Shown one piece after another: positions 32,434 to 42,612 of a stretch of 46,400 nt of DNA. The stretch is from Candidatus Hydrogenedens sp. (GTDB lineage: Bacteria; Hydrogenedentota; Hydrogenedentia; Hydrogenedentales; CAITNO01). The position numbers were made by a program, and so were the translations under genes. How positions within the stretch are numbered: the first letter of the stretch is position 1; each line of letters opens with the position of its first letter. The notes under the pieces were generated by a model that had not been told where the DNA came from, ran no database searches, and saw only the letters and a program-made list of their open reading frames with translations. The stretch covers positions 1-46,400 of the forward strand of contig JAAYJV010000059.1 of assembly GCA_012522755.1 (NCBI GenBank). The letters run 5' to 3'.

Positions 32434-35400
32434 ATGGGCATCCCCTATTCCCGTCTCCTGCTTTTGTTGAGCCTGCTTCTTCTGGCCATTCCGGCGCAGA
32501 CAGCAGAATTATGGCGCCTGGGCGCAACAGACAACGACTATGGCGAGTTCGCGCTGGCCGGTCAGCACGAAGATTTTCTCGCCACCTTCGCTCAGGGCGT
32601 GAACCTCACCATCAACACTGATAATCCCGCTGAGAACTGGCCTTTCATTCATCCCGGCCCGGAAGATCAATGGGCCGGCGGTCGTCCTCAAGTCTTCAAA
32701 CTTCACTTTGATATGGAGACCATTCCCGAGACGGGTTGTCGTTTTACCCTGGCTCTCACAGGGACTCACCCCAAAACGCCGCCACGGATCATGATTTCCG
32801 TCAATGGACATGCCGGTGAACAAATCCAGCTTGCGTCTGGAAAAACTGAAGAGGTTCTGCAGGACTCAAAAAAAGGAACCCCTTTCAGCCATTCCGTGGT
32901 TTTTCCATCCGATTGGCTGCGGACGGAAGGTAACTACATGGAAATCGCCACTCTGGCCGGTTCGTGGATGCTTTATGACAGTCTGCTGCTTGAGGATGGC
33001 GTCTCTCCCAAGCCGGAAATTACAGCCTTTACAGCGGAAAACACGCTTCTATTCAAAAATGTGCAGAAGAACCTTCGTCAGGCTGTGCGCATCCGTCTGA
33101 GTAATGCAGGTCTTGCCGGAAAAGCCACGCTCACACTGGCGGGCAATGAAGAAGTCAGCCAGGAGATCACCATCCCCCATGGCGACTCCACCATCATGTT
33201 TCTCGTGCCGCCCTTCGAGAAAAAAGAATGGCGACAGGTTGTGTTGAAAACGGAGAATCACGAGCGAATGGTCGGTTTTGATGCTGTTCCGGAACGGCAA
33301 TGGACTCTTTTCGTGGCACCCTCAGCCCACACGGACATCGGCTATACGGATCTTCAGGAAAAATGTATGGCTCTCCATGCGGACAATGCCCGCCTGGCAC
33401 TGGAAGAGATCAAGTCCAATCCTCTCTTCCGCTGGAATCTGGAGGTTTTCGCCCAATATGACTGGTTCAAAGAACATCATCCCGAACTGGTGGAAGAACT
33501 GGACGCGCAGATCCAGGAGGGAAAGATCGGTCTCACGGCTCTTTATCTGAACATGCTCACAGGGCTCTGTTCAGGCAGCGAAATGATGCGTCTTCTCGCT
33601 CCGGCACAGACGGCGGCCCGGCGTCTTGGGGTCCCTGTGAAGATGGCTTCCATGAATGACATCCCCGCCGCCACCGGCACGATGCCCATGTTCCTCAGCC
33701 AGGCCGGTGTACGCTATTTTGCCGAGGCCTTGAACAACGACCGGGGCCCCGTATTCCGTCATTGTGATGCGGAAATGAATCAGTCGCCCTTCTGGTGGGA
33801 AGCGCCCGACGGCTCACGGGTACTCACCATTTTCACGCGCACCTATTTCCAGGCCATGCAGATCAAACTACACGAAAGTGTGGCCGCCATGGAAGAATCG
33901 CTCCCGGCCTTTCTGAAAATTTTTGTCCGCGACGACTATCCGGGTGATGCGCTCTTTATCAACGGAGCCTACCTCGACAACTGGGGCATGGATCCCGTCT
34001 ACGGAAAAATTGCCGAAGAATGGAACCGCAACTGGGCATCTCCGAAGATCCGGTTGTCTACGGCATCGGAATATTTTGAATATATTGAAAAGAATTTCGC
34101 CCAGGATCTGCCCGTGTACAAAGGGTCTATGGGCGGTTTCTGGGAAGACGGCGCCGCATCAACAGCCAAAGAGACCTCTCAGGTCCGGTGGTCAAAGAAC
34201 CTGGTTTCCGCACTGGAAAAATGGGAAGCTCTGGCGGGACTCGCCGGAATGGCTGATACAAACAGTGCGGAGCATGAGGCACTCTGGAACAATATCATCT
34301 ACTTTGATGAGCACACCTGGGGCTCGGCCGTGAGCATTCGTGATCCAGAAAATCCGCAAAGTACCGGCCAGTGGGCACGGAAAGCAGCCTATTCTGATCG
34401 GGCTTATGAGGCAAGTTGCTCGGCTGCGAAAAACCGGGGACTGGCTGCCTTTGAGCATGTGGCCGACTTTTCCCAGCCCTCTGAGAATCAGGTACTCACT
34501 GTATTGAACTCTTTCAGCTGGGAAAGAAATGTTCCTGTCAGCCTGCCAGCCGGCGCGGCGGGAGGTTGCACAGTTGTCAAAGACCTGAAAAATGGAAGAA
34601 AGGCGGTTGTCCAGCGCACTGCTTCCGGCGGCCTGTATTTTCTGGCTGAAGAAATTCCTCCACTGGGCTGGCGCAGCTATGAACTCACAGCGGGTGATGC
34701 CCTGAATGGAAAGGCTCTGCTCAGCTCCTCTGATTCAGATCCGTACACTTTCTCCACGCCGCTCTTTTCATTCCATGTCAATCCTCAGACAGGCGGTCTG
34801 GACAGTCTGGTGAATCTGGAAACTGGCGAAGACTGGGTGGAGGCTTCCTCGGGCTACCATATGAATCAGTTTGTCCATGTGGCTGGCGGCCGGGCCGGCA
34901 TCGTTTATTCGGACCATCCGACCTTCAGCGATTTCACACTCTCCTCCCCCACTCAGGCCACAGTCTCCGTGCTGGAAAACGGGCCCTGTCGGGCTGTGCT
35001 GCAGATCAACAGCACGGGTGGCATGTCTCCCGTGGAAACACAGCTCATCATCCACGAAGATGGCACCCTGGACTTCATCAATACCATCCGTAAAACGGAG
35101 ACTCTGGAAAAAGAAGGCGGCTATTTTGCCTTTCCCTTCAATATGAATACGCCGGATCGCACGACAGCCCGCATGGAAGCACCTTATGGTATTTTTGCGG
35201 CCGATCAGGATTATATGCCCGGCGCCTGTCGCGAATGGCATACGGTGCAGCATTTTGCCTCTGTGGACAATGACCTTCGCTCCGCCTGTATCGCCGCACC
35301 GGACACCCCTCTCTTCACTGTGGGGGATATCAACCGCGGTTTATGGCCCAGCCGTCTGGGTGGCAACCGTCATATCCTTTTCGCCTATGTCTACAACAAT

Positions 35401-35841
35401 TACTGGCACACCAATTACAAAGCCTCTCAGGGTGGTGATCTCCGCTGTGCCTTTTCTCTGAATCTCAGTGAAAAGCCCTTTGACGAAACAGAGGCCACAC
35501 GCTTTGGCTGGTCGCGCTCTCTTGATCTGACACCGGGCGTGCGGAACTTCACTCTCGGCCAGGAAAAGCCGAAAAATCTTTCTTCCGGACTGGTCAGCTT
35601 GAGCGATAAATCTCTCATCGTCAGCGAGCTGCTCCGTCTTCCCGGAGAGAAAAAGGCACTGGTCCGCCTCTACAATCCCGGAGCGGTTGCTTCCCGCAGC
35701 ACATTGAAATTCCGTGGTGCCCCTATTCGCAAGATGTACAAGACGGATCTCTTAGGAGAGAATGGCGAAGAAATTCCGGCGCAGCTGGCCTTTACGGTTC
35801 CCGCCCGCAGCATCGTCACACTCGTTGTGGAAGGAAAATAA
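32434..35841 (+). CDS. Secreted GH38-like alpha-mannosidase family protein
   Basis: 1135 residues from ATG 32434 (AAAGGA 6 nt upstream, clean signal peptide ending QTAELW). The N-terminal 165 residues (WRLGATDNDYGEF, FTLALTGTHP, ISVNGH) resemble the carbohydrate-binding domain III of family 4 polysaccharide lyases. The catalytic part starts near residue 290 with APSAHTDIGYTD (metal ligands H299, D301) and contains MASMNDIPAATG, where D409 is the candidate nucleophile. Later segments (DEHTWGSA, VLNSFSWERNVPVSL, NPQTGGLDSLVN) match the C-terminal beta-sandwich part of GH38 enzymes. It likely removes alpha-mannose from exported or scavenged glycans. Single-gene transcript with its own promoter and terminator. 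Confidence 0.88.
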   Translation: MGIPYSRLLLLLSLLLLAIPAQTAELWRLGATDNDYGEFALAGQHEDFLATFAQGVNLTINTDNPAENWPFIHPGPEDQWAGGRPQVFKLHFDMETIPETGCRFTLALTGTHPKTPPRIMISVNGHAGEQIQLASGKTEEVLQDSKKGTPFSHSVVFPSDWLRTEGNYMEIATLAGSWMLYDSLLLEDGVSPKPEITAFTAENTLLFKNVQKNLRQAVRIRLSNAGLAGKATLTLAGNEEVSQEITIPHGDSTIMFLVPPFEKKEWRQVVLKTENHERMVGFDAVPERQWTLFVAPSAHTDIGYTDLQEKCMALHADNARLALEEIKSNPLFRWNLEVFAQYDWFKEHHPELVEELDAQIQEGKIGLTALYLNMLTGLCSGSEMMRLLAPAQTAARRLGVPVKMASMNDIPAATGTMPMFLSQAGVRYFAEALNNDRGPVFRHCDAEMNQSPFWWEAPDGSRVLTIFTRTYFQAMQIKLHESVAAMEESLPAFLKIFVRDDYPGDALFINGAYLDNWGMDPVYGKIAEEWNRNWASPKIRLSTASEYFEYIEKNFAQDLPVYKGSMGGFWEDGAASTAKETSQVRWSKNLVSALEKWEALAGLAGMADTNSAEHEALWNNIIYFDEHTWGSAVSIRDPENPQSTGQWARKAAYSDRAYEASCSAAKNRGLAAFEHVADFSQPSENQVLTVLNSFSWERNVPVSLPAGAAGGCTVVKDLKNGRKAVVQRTASGGLYFLAEEIPPLGWRSYELTAGDALNGKALLSSSDSDPYTFSTPLFSFHVNPQTGGLDSLVNLETGEDWVEASSGYHMNQFVHVAGGRAGIVYSDHPTFSDFTLSSPTQATVSVLENGPCRAVLQINSTGGMSPVETQLIIHEDGTLDFINTIRKTETLEKEGGYFAFPFNMNTPDRTTARMEAPYGIFAADQDYMPGACREWHTVQHFASVDNDLRSACIAAPDTPLFTVGDINRGLWPSRLGGNRHILFAYVYNNYWHTNYKASQGGDLRCAFSLNLSEKPFDETEATRFGWSRSLDLTPGVRNFTLGQEKPKNLSSGLVSLSDKSLIVSELLRLPGEKKALVRLYNPGAVASRSTLKFRGAPIRKMYKTDLLGENGEEIPAQLAFTVPARSIVTLVVEGK

Positions 35842-35874
35842 GAGGCGGCACTGCGCTTCCTCAACATCTGTCAG

Positions 35875-36699
35875 TCACGAACCCTCTGCAGGCTCATTCA
35901 CTTGCAGAGGGTTTTTATTTTCTTCTGAATCCCGCCCCGGGATCGGGGTCTGTGAGGGAATGAGAGCAGCAAAGGTCACCACAAAAAGAGTCAGTCCCCA
36001 GATGGAAATATGTTCAATAATCGCCTGAGACTGAACCTTTGCTGTTGCTTTCATTAAAGTATCCAGAGCCGATGTTGCGCCGGATTGAAAAAAAAGTCCC
36101 CACTGGACATGAATGCCGATGACAACAAAGACAGTGAGCACAATCAGAAAAGGCGGAAAAAAGACCAGATATCCCCAGCGACTGCTCACCTCCATGCGTT
36201 TGTGAAAAATCCGGTCTCTCACCAGCAATGAAGCATGCCAGATAGCGCCGATGGAAAAAAAGACGCCAATGGACACCGCCGTAATCCCGTGTATATCGGC
36301 CCAACGCCAGGCTCCCAGAAAGACAGTGCGGGAATAAGGAAAAAAACCGGTCAATGCAATGGCCAGAGATCCGGCAAGAAAGAAAATACTTCCCACCGTC
36401 GCTCTCCAGGAAGAAATGATTTTCATATGGCGGCGGATATAGAGCATGACCGGTGCCATGACAAATCCACAATAGACCATAGCCAGAGAAAAGAGCCAGA
36501 ACCATTGTGGATTGCAGCGTGCGTCAAAACAGCCCAGAGCGCTGAGCATGTTTCTGGTGATGGAATAATGATTGGCCGGCGGATATCCCAAACGCGCCAG
36601 AAGCACCAGACCCCAGAAGCCGCCTGTAAGAATCACCAGATGCCAGCGAATTTCTTTCGGCGTGTGATCGCCTTTCAGATAACGCAACATGCGCTTCAT
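35875..36699 (-). CDS. DUF998-like polytopic membrane protein
   Basis: 274 residues with about six hydrophobic helices. The segment NHYSITRNMLSALGC after the first helix, followed by NPQWFWLFSLAMVYCGFVMAP, resembles the S-x-x-R-N-x-x-S-x-L-G pattern of DUF998 proteins. The function of the family is not established. Its last codons form the stem of the convergent terminator. It is 42 bp downstream of the ceramidase-like gene in the same direction and is probably the last gene of a five-gene operon. Confidence 0.75.
   Translation of the reverse strand: MKRMLRYLKGDHTPKEIRWHLVILTGGFWGLVLLARLGYPPANHYSITRNMLSALGCFDARCNPQWFWLFSLAMVYCGFVMAPVMLYIRRHMKIISSWRATVGSIFFLAGSLAIALTGFFPYSRTVFLGAWRWADIHGITAVSIGVFFSIGAIWHASLLVRDRIFHKRMEVSSRWGYLVFFPPFLIVLTVFVVIGIHVQWGLFFQSGATSALDTLMKATAKVQSQAIIEHISIWGLTLFVVTFAALIPSQTPIPGRDSEENKNPLQVNEPAEGS
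35881..35916 (+). terminator. Rho-independent terminator of the GH38-like gene
   Basis: ACCCTCTGCA (35881-35890) pairs perfectly with TGCAGAGGGT (35903-35912), 12-nt loop, followed by five T. It lies inside the last codons of the convergent membrane-protein gene, so the same DNA is coding on the minus strand. Confidence 0.8.
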
Positions 36700-36741
36700 G
36701 GCTGCTCTCCCTTCCAGCCTTCCGCTCTGGAAGCCTTCCTG

Positions 36742-38166
36742 TTACCAGGCGGCCACCAGAGCCGGAGCGGGCTGATGCATGACGTCAACCATTTTTTCCA
36801 TCAGAGTTGTGAAAAAAGATTCCATATGAGGGCCGAGCCAGGACAGTTGCCCCGTCTCATAGCTCAATCTTCCCTTGTGATCAAAGAGCTCATGATAATA
36901 TTTATCGGGCGAAATATAGCCCGCATAATCGCCGGAAAAACCGGAGACCCATAGACTCAAGCCCTGCGCTTCTCCCCAGTCCTGCCAGTCGGCGGCAATC
37001 TCACCACTGAAATCGCCCGGCGTATTCACGAAAAGAACATCGCCCACTTTAACCGCGCCAACCCAGCCGCGATTGCTCAATCCGACGATATGGCGAACGA
37101 GGGGCGACAGGCGCCAGTTGGGACTGAAGAGCCGCACTTGCAGCGAAGGCAGTTCCATGGAAGCGCCCACACTGGCCACATCAGCCCGGTCAGTATAGTC
37201 CAAGTCAGCCTCTGTGGCATCCAGAACCAGTTCTGCCAGAGCATGACCCAGCAACTCACATTTCTCAAAATCGATTTCCGCCTGGGGCGCGCGGGGGCTC
37301 ATGCTGCCCACAGCTCCACCAAGATAAACCGCTGTGGCACCCGTTTTCTCTTCGAGCCTGCGCTGCAAGTAGCCGGGAAATTCCGCTGAGACTTCCATGG
37401 TGCTGCTGTTCAGAATGGTGGGATGGGCTGAAAAACGTGTCATGACACAGCGTTCGCCTCCTTCCTTCTCGATCATCATCCAGTTCAGAAGCGGATCCAC
37501 CCCGGCATCCCGGGTCCGGTTGCGGATATAGTCCGTCGCATCCACAGCACCCTGTGCGAATTTCGCAGGTGCCAGAGAGTTATAAGCGTCCAGAACAGCT
37601 TTCGTGAAAGCTTCGGCCAGAACTGGAGGCACGGCCGGATCATAGGGTCCGAAAGAAATGGAAGCTATGAGTCCCGGTGCGAAAGCACCCACACTGTTGT
37701 GGCTGTGACTGGCTGTGAAGAAAATATTCGATGCCTGAAGTGGTGTTTCCCGTGCCACAGCCTCCCGAACCAGATCAGCCACATTGGTGGGGATGAGCAG
37801 CATATCTGCGCCCACGATGACGGCTGTGTCTTCTCCATCACTGAAAGCAACCGCCTTCACAAATACATCATCATGAATCCCCGTGGAAGGAGCTCCTTCC
37901 CGGGCACTCAATCCAGCCAGAGGCACTCCTTTCGGCGGATTCAGATTGGCAACGCCCCAGCCGCACAAGAGTGCATCAGGCTGGTCAGTGAGCGTATTCA
38001 GAGTAGCGGCCTGGTCTATAAGCTGCAGGTTCCTGTTGAAATAAGCGGTGTTTTCAAAACTGGAAGTATAAGCGGGCCAAGGCCCGATAAAGGTTAAAAA
38101 GAGACCCGCGATCAGCAGGAAAACAACAAGAAGACCTGAAACAATTCTTTTGAACAAACGCATCAT
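36742..38166 (-). CDS. Neutral/alkaline ceramidase N-terminal family protein
   Basis: 474 residues from ATG 38166 (AAGGA upstream, tandem ATG). One N-terminal transmembrane helix (about 8-28) anchors a periplasmic enzyme domain. Diagnostic segments are LNPPKGVPLAGLSAREG, FSDGEDTAVIVGADML, FFTASHSHNSVGAF (metal-binding His pair) and FSAHPTILNSS, as in the neutral/alkaline non-lysosomal ceramidase N-terminal domain. The family contains true ceramidases but many bacterial members are uncharacterised. It lies directly downstream of a Cwh43-like gene, which makes a lipid-amide substrate more likely. Confidence 0.82.
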   Translation of the reverse strand: MMRLFKRIVSGLLVVFLLIAGLFLTFIGPWPAYTSSFENTAYFNRNLQLIDQAATLNTLTDQPDALLCGWGVANLNPPKGVPLAGLSAREGAPSTGIHDDVFVKAVAFSDGEDTAVIVGADMLLIPTNVADLVREAVARETPLQASNIFFTASHSHNSVGAFAPGLIASISFGPYDPAVPPVLAEAFTKAVLDAYNSLAPAKFAQGAVDATDYIRNRTRDAGVDPLLNWMMIEKEGGERCVMTRFSAHPTILNSSTMEVSAEFPGYLQRRLEEKTGATAVYLGGAVGSMSPRAPQAEIDFEKCELLGHALAELVLDATEADLDYTDRADVASVGASMELPSLQVRLFSPNWRLSPLVRHIVGLSNRGWVGAVKVGDVLFVNTPGDFSGEIAADWQDWGEAQGLSLWVSGFSGDYAGYISPDKYYHELFDHKGRLSYETGQLSWLGPHMESFFTTLMEKMVDVMHQPAPALVAAW

Positions 38167-38227
38167 CGAATCCTTCCAGCAGGCTGGGAGTTATTTTAAA
38201 GAGAAGACATTCTTATCAAAGAAGGTC

Positions 38228-40252
38228 TCAGAAAAGAGACTGGTCTTTTATGGCTGTGGTTTCATTTTTTTCTAAAAACAGTTCCTCCTCTTTCCACGTA
38301 ATCACAGCCCAGTGCAAGGGGTGATCACTGTGGGAATGAGAAGGCGGGATAAAATGACTTTCCAGAACCTCAACCGATTCTGTCACAAAAATGTGATCGA
38401 TATTCTTGTCAGGCATAACACTTCCACTGACTTTCTCCGCAGCCGTAGCAGGAAAATGGGAAGTCAGAAAATCACGATAGGCCTCCTGCAAAGTAAAGTT
38501 GAAGTCGCCCATTGCAATTGCCAGGGGATATCCTTTCTGCTTTTCCAATACTTGTAACACATGGGCCGTCATGGCTGCCTCACCACCGTCGGGATGATTG
38601 CAACTCACAGAGAGTTTTTTTCCTCCAATAGACAACAACACATGAAGCGTAGCGATTTCATCTCTGTCACTGAAGGTGTAAACGATCTCACCGCTGTGAA
38701 TGGGATAACGGGAAAGAAGAGCTGTTCCGAAGCTGCCGGAGATGGTGCCGGGACCATAGCAGACATAATACCCGAGCGTTTCGGCGAAATAACGTACAGG
38801 ATCAACGAAACCTCCGGAAATCCGCGCCGTGTCACTCTCCTGCAAAGCAATGATATCCAGATCGAGCGATTCCAGAAGCGCACATTGTTCTCTGTAACTG
38901 ATTTCTCCCGAAAGGTTGGAGCCCTGTTGAATGTTGTAAGTGCCTATGCGCAGGCTTTTTTTGTCTGACATTATTTCCGGGTGGATATAAACCATTTGAA
39001 CCAACTGAAGGCCAAAAGTGAAACCTGCCAGAAGAATAAATACAATGCGCCCTTGTATACCAAGCCGTTGACGGGTCAATACTTTTGCACCTTTCCTCCA
39101 GGGAAGCATCAAGCTGAGACCCATGAGAAGGAAGGGAAGATAAAAGTGGTTTCGTAATACGCTACCCCCCGGCACATAACCCCATACATTGATGATTATT
39201 GACAGCAAGGCCAGAGTCAGCAGAAAAAGAAAGGTGGGCACCACTCTTAAGAGAGCAGCTTGAGGATCAGGAAAGGTACAGCGTGCCTGAATCTGTCGAA
39301 TATTGACAGGGAGAACCAGGGCAACTATAAAGGAACAAATTAATAAGAAGTTTGGCGGCTCGTGTAGAGCTATCGTATTTACATCCGCAACAGTCGCAGG
39401 GAGTTGCGGGCGACCCAGAATGAGACAGGATACCAGAAGGCCTGCGAAAAGTGCATTGTAAATAATATTTCCTTTCCCCGAATGAAGTGACAGCTTTTCC
39501 GTATCAGTGAGAACCAGCCAAATCAGCAAGGCCGAAACATAATAGCGGCCTGGTACGTGAGCATCTTCGTACCCGAACCAGCAGACCAGTGTGTGTGGAA
39601 CAGTAAAAAAGAATACTACCAGAGCAAAATTGCCGAAAGCACTCAGTACGTCCATCCAACAGCCCGAGGACTCATTCTCCTGTTTTTCAGTCAGCTCCTC
39701 CTCACATTCTTGAGGGGCAAAATGTCTCCAGGTAAAATAAACAGCCATTGCCACAAGGGCTGCACAGGCCAGCACCGATGAACCATCCATGGATATATCC
39801 ACGGAATATCCCAGCGACCGCAAGAGAATATAGCTGAAAATACTCAGGATGAGTGCATAGCCTGCATCCCCCTGCAGATGCCTGTAAGGTTTGCTCAGCC
39901 AGGCAGCATAAAGAATGAGAAAGTTCGCTACGCCCAGTCCCGCCACAATGACCTGTATCCTGATGGGCAAAAAAGGACAGAGGAACCTCAAAAGAAGAAA
40001 GAGAAATACGCTTCCTTTCAGAAACAAACTTTCCTTCTTCTTCGGAACCACCAGAAAGACAAGGGCATAAAGAAAAAGGAGCAGCCCTGCTGTTTCCAGC
40101 CCCGGATCAAGCTTAATCAGACTCAAGCGGTATATACTTTCAATCCACCGACCGAAAAGCTGGAAAAAGAAAAGAAGCAGCAAAGCAAAATAGAAGGTCT
40201 TCTGATTCTTCTCTCTCAAGATATGTCTCTCATCGGATTTCGACAAAAGCAT
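38228..40252 (-). CDS. Multi-pass membrane protein with Cwh43-type EEP domain
   Basis: 674 residues. About 11-12 transmembrane helices fill the first 430 residues; the remaining 240 form an endonuclease/exonuclease/phosphatase domain. The segments GTYNIQQG, IIALQESDTARISGG, PVRYFAETLGYY, GTALLSRYPI, AIAMGDFNF and NIDHIF, then SHSHSDHP, closely follow the C-terminal domain of eukaryotic Cwh43/PGAP2IP, the protein involved in exchanging GPI lipid for ceramide in yeast. Metal and catalytic residues (N of YNIQ, E of LQE, D and N of GDFN, D and H of SDHP) are present. The catalytic domain would face the periplasm if the usual topology holds. ATG 40252 overlaps the stop of the upstream DUF4091 gene. 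Confidence 0.85.
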   Translation of the reverse strand: MLLSKSDERHILREKNQKTFYFALLLLFFFQLFGRWIESIYRLSLIKLDPGLETAGLLLFLYALVFLVVPKKKESLFLKGSVFLFLLLRFLCPFLPIRIQVIVAGLGVANFLILYAAWLSKPYRHLQGDAGYALILSIFSYILLRSLGYSVDISMDGSSVLACAALVAMAVYFTWRHFAPQECEEELTEKQENESSGCWMDVLSAFGNFALVVFFFTVPHTLVCWFGYEDAHVPGRYYVSALLIWLVLTDTEKLSLHSGKGNIIYNALFAGLLVSCLILGRPQLPATVADVNTIALHEPPNFLLICSFIVALVLPVNIRQIQARCTFPDPQAALLRVVPTFLFLLTLALLSIIINVWGYVPGGSVLRNHFYLPFLLMGLSLMLPWRKGAKVLTRQRLGIQGRIVFILLAGFTFGLQLVQMVYIHPEIMSDKKSLRIGTYNIQQGSNLSGEISYREQCALLESLDLDIIALQESDTARISGGFVDPVRYFAETLGYYVCYGPGTISGSFGTALLSRYPIHSGEIVYTFSDRDEIATLHVLLSIGGKKLSVSCNHPDGGEAAMTAHVLQVLEKQKGYPLAIAMGDFNFTLQEAYRDFLTSHFPATAAEKVSGSVMPDKNIDHIFVTESVEVLESHFIPPSHSHSDHPLHWAVITWKEEELFLEKNETTAIKDQSLF

Positions 40253-42612
40253 TACTCCTCTTCCAAAAGCATAATCCCTTCTTCAATCAAGGCATCCACT
40301 TCATGACGGGCCCGGACAAGCACTTCCGGATCCTGGCTGTATTCTGTCCAGGAACGGGTCACCTCTTCTTTCACCTGCAACACAAGCCTGGCTTTCTCAA
40401 GAAATGCGGCATGCTCTTCAACGGAGGCCCGTCCGGCAATCTCTTCCAGCATGGCCAGGGCTTCATAGTCTTCAATACCGTCACGCAAGTTTGCCATGCG
40501 CATACTCGCCAGAGGCTCCCGCTCCGGTCCGGGATACATGAGGATGCCATCGCTGTTAGTCTTGAATGAATAAGGGTTCCAGGGACGTTCAGGCCACTTG
40601 GGTCCTTCCGTATTCCAGTTTTCCTGGCCGTCATAAATATTGATGAGGTAATACAAAAAGCCGGTAATACCCTGTTGGTAATATTGCCAGGGCAGCATGC
40701 GCGGATCCACACCGGGAAAGTCGATGAAGAGATTCGCATAAGGCTTTCCCGGCCCGCACCAGACATAGGCCCAGACCTCATCTCCCGCCACCTGCCGTTC
40801 CCGAACGGTTTCCATCTTTTCTTTCGGCAGTTGCTGCGTCAGAGGCGTCCACACATTGATGAGGCCATAATGTTTTTCGTTGATGGGGTTGGCGCTTTCC
40901 CGTTTCAGCCAGGGAAACTCATCACGGAGCATGCTGAAAACACGCTGGATGGAGGGATCCACCTTGTTCACGGGATCCTCACGCATTTCAGATTCATCAA
41001 AGCCATGGACATACCAGCACATATCCGGCCAGTCCTTTTCCTGAATGAAAGTTTCCCAGGAACGGATCCACGCTTCCAGTTCCTCCATCTGACGATCGGC
41101 CACCTCAGGATCAGCAGAGAGAACATCCACATTGGTCAGGCAGGTGGCGTTCATTCCCCGTTCATAGCAATAGTCCATATGCTCCGCCGGAGGCATGACA
41201 CGGCTGCGCCCGTCCTTGATTCGCGAATAGATTTGTGTCGGACTGAGCCGGTGGGCCAGCAGAAAATCATAGAGCCTGTACCAATCTTCACGGCTGAGAA
41301 TATCTTCACATTCCGGAGTACTGTACAAAGGTCCATGGTTGGCTTTGTCAGTCAGGCCCAGGCGCGCTTTCACAGCCTCGGGGGCATACCACATTTCCCA
41401 GATACCGGGTGAAAAACAAAAGGCCGTCTTCAACTTTCCACGGAGAGGCAGCGAAAAATTACGTACCGTCAGGCTGAGGGGCACACACTGCTCCCCTTCG
41501 TCACAGCGAATGGTGATGATGCCCCGGTATTCCCCGGCCGGACAGCCGTCAGGCACGGAAACGGTGAACCACAGGGGCTGGACATAACCGGCTTCCACAT
41601 CCACTTTCCCGGCTGGCATGAGCACATCGGGCCACCACCAGCCCGCACGGCGTATGGAGGAGTTGGATTCACGGGTCTGTATATACCCCACAGGATTCCA
41701 GCTGACATACTCAGCGCCCAGACGGCCTTCCCCGCCGCTTTGCAGCAGGTCCGTGCAGGATGCCTCCAGCCCATGAAGAGCGTTGCCGGAAGGGATGACG
41801 ACAATCTGGAAACTCTCTGATTCTCTACCAGCCGCCGCAATAGCTGCAGAGCCGCCCAGAATACCTTGAAAATCGCCCGCTTCACGAAAAACCTTTTCCA
41901 TGGGACTGGTCACAGCTGTCAGAAACGCCGCTTTCTCGTCGGCTTCCACAGCCCGGAATTCCTCTATTCCGGACAGCTTGAGTTGTAGCGGATCCTCCGG
42001 TATGACTTTGCTGATCCGCAGCCATTTCCACAGACTTTCGCTGGCGGATTCTTCATAATCAGCCAGACAGATGCGACCCGATTTATACCCCTCATGCCAT
42101 ACGGGCACAGGGCTTGTCAGTTGTTTTTCGCCATTGATTTTCCAGTCGAAGACCTCATAGCGGTTGAAGTCGCAGGACATGACCACCTCTTCACCCCGCT
42201 TCAGCTCTGTCCCGGCTCTGTGTCGGGCGTTCAAGGTAGGACGTGTTCCCGTAAACTCCACCACGAAAGGGCCTTCCATATCGATGTGCTGGCCCCAGCC
42301 GCCGATGAGCAAAGGGGCTACGGCCCATTCAATCCGCAGCAGATAACCATCACGGGCCGAGGGGATATCTTCTTTGAGCACACTGCGTGCGCCGTGCATG
42401 GTCTTCCCTTCGGCACTGAGCGTATGCAAGCCGCCCTTCTCAAAAGCCGCCTCTCCCTCCGGCTTCCAGGCCTCTCGGTCAAAGGCATCATCCAGGCGAT
42501 ACTCCCAGATCACTTCCACCTTCTCCGCAAAGGACGACGAAGGCAACACGAGCATACACAGCAGAACTGCAAAACAAGTCGTAAAGGAAATCCTCTTCTC
42601 AGTCTTCATCAT
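40252..42612 (-). CDS. Secreted DUF4091 glycoside-hydrolase-like protein
   Basis: 786 residues from ATG 42612, the middle of three tandem ATGs, with GGAG 7 nt upstream; longer starts lie inside the previous gene. Signal peptide to about residue 30 (ends SSSFA). An N-terminal beta-sandwich (LDDAFDREAWKPEG) is followed by a barrel-like part with YVHGFDESEM, NVWTPLTQQLP and DEVWAYVWCGPGKPYAN. It ends with LMYPGPEREPLASMRMANLRDGIEDYEAL, the signature of DUF4091. DUF4091 proteins are regarded as glycoside-hydrolase-like but the substrate is unknown. Overlaps neighbours on both sides in a minus-strand operon. Confidence 0.87.
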   Translation of the reverse strand: MMKTEKRISFTTCFAVLLCMLVLPSSSFAEKVEVIWEYRLDDAFDREAWKPEGEAAFEKGGLHTLSAEGKTMHGARSVLKEDIPSARDGYLLRIEWAVAPLLIGGWGQHIDMEGPFVVEFTGTRPTLNARHRAGTELKRGEEVVMSCDFNRYEVFDWKINGEKQLTSPVPVWHEGYKSGRICLADYEESASESLWKWLRISKVIPEDPLQLKLSGIEEFRAVEADEKAAFLTAVTSPMEKVFREAGDFQGILGGSAAIAAAGRESESFQIVVIPSGNALHGLEASCTDLLQSGGEGRLGAEYVSWNPVGYIQTRESNSSIRRAGWWWPDVLMPAGKVDVEAGYVQPLWFTVSVPDGCPAGEYRGIITIRCDEGEQCVPLSLTVRNFSLPLRGKLKTAFCFSPGIWEMWYAPEAVKARLGLTDKANHGPLYSTPECEDILSREDWYRLYDFLLAHRLSPTQIYSRIKDGRSRVMPPAEHMDYCYERGMNATCLTNVDVLSADPEVADRQMEELEAWIRSWETFIQEKDWPDMCWYVHGFDESEMREDPVNKVDPSIQRVFSMLRDEFPWLKRESANPINEKHYGLINVWTPLTQQLPKEKMETVRERQVAGDEVWAYVWCGPGKPYANLFIDFPGVDPRMLPWQYYQQGITGFLYYLINIYDGQENWNTEGPKWPERPWNPYSFKTNSDGILMYPGPEREPLASMRMANLRDGIEDYEALAMLEEIAGRASVEEHAAFLEKARLVLQVKEEVTRSWTEYSQDPEVLVRARHEVDALIEEGIMLLEEE

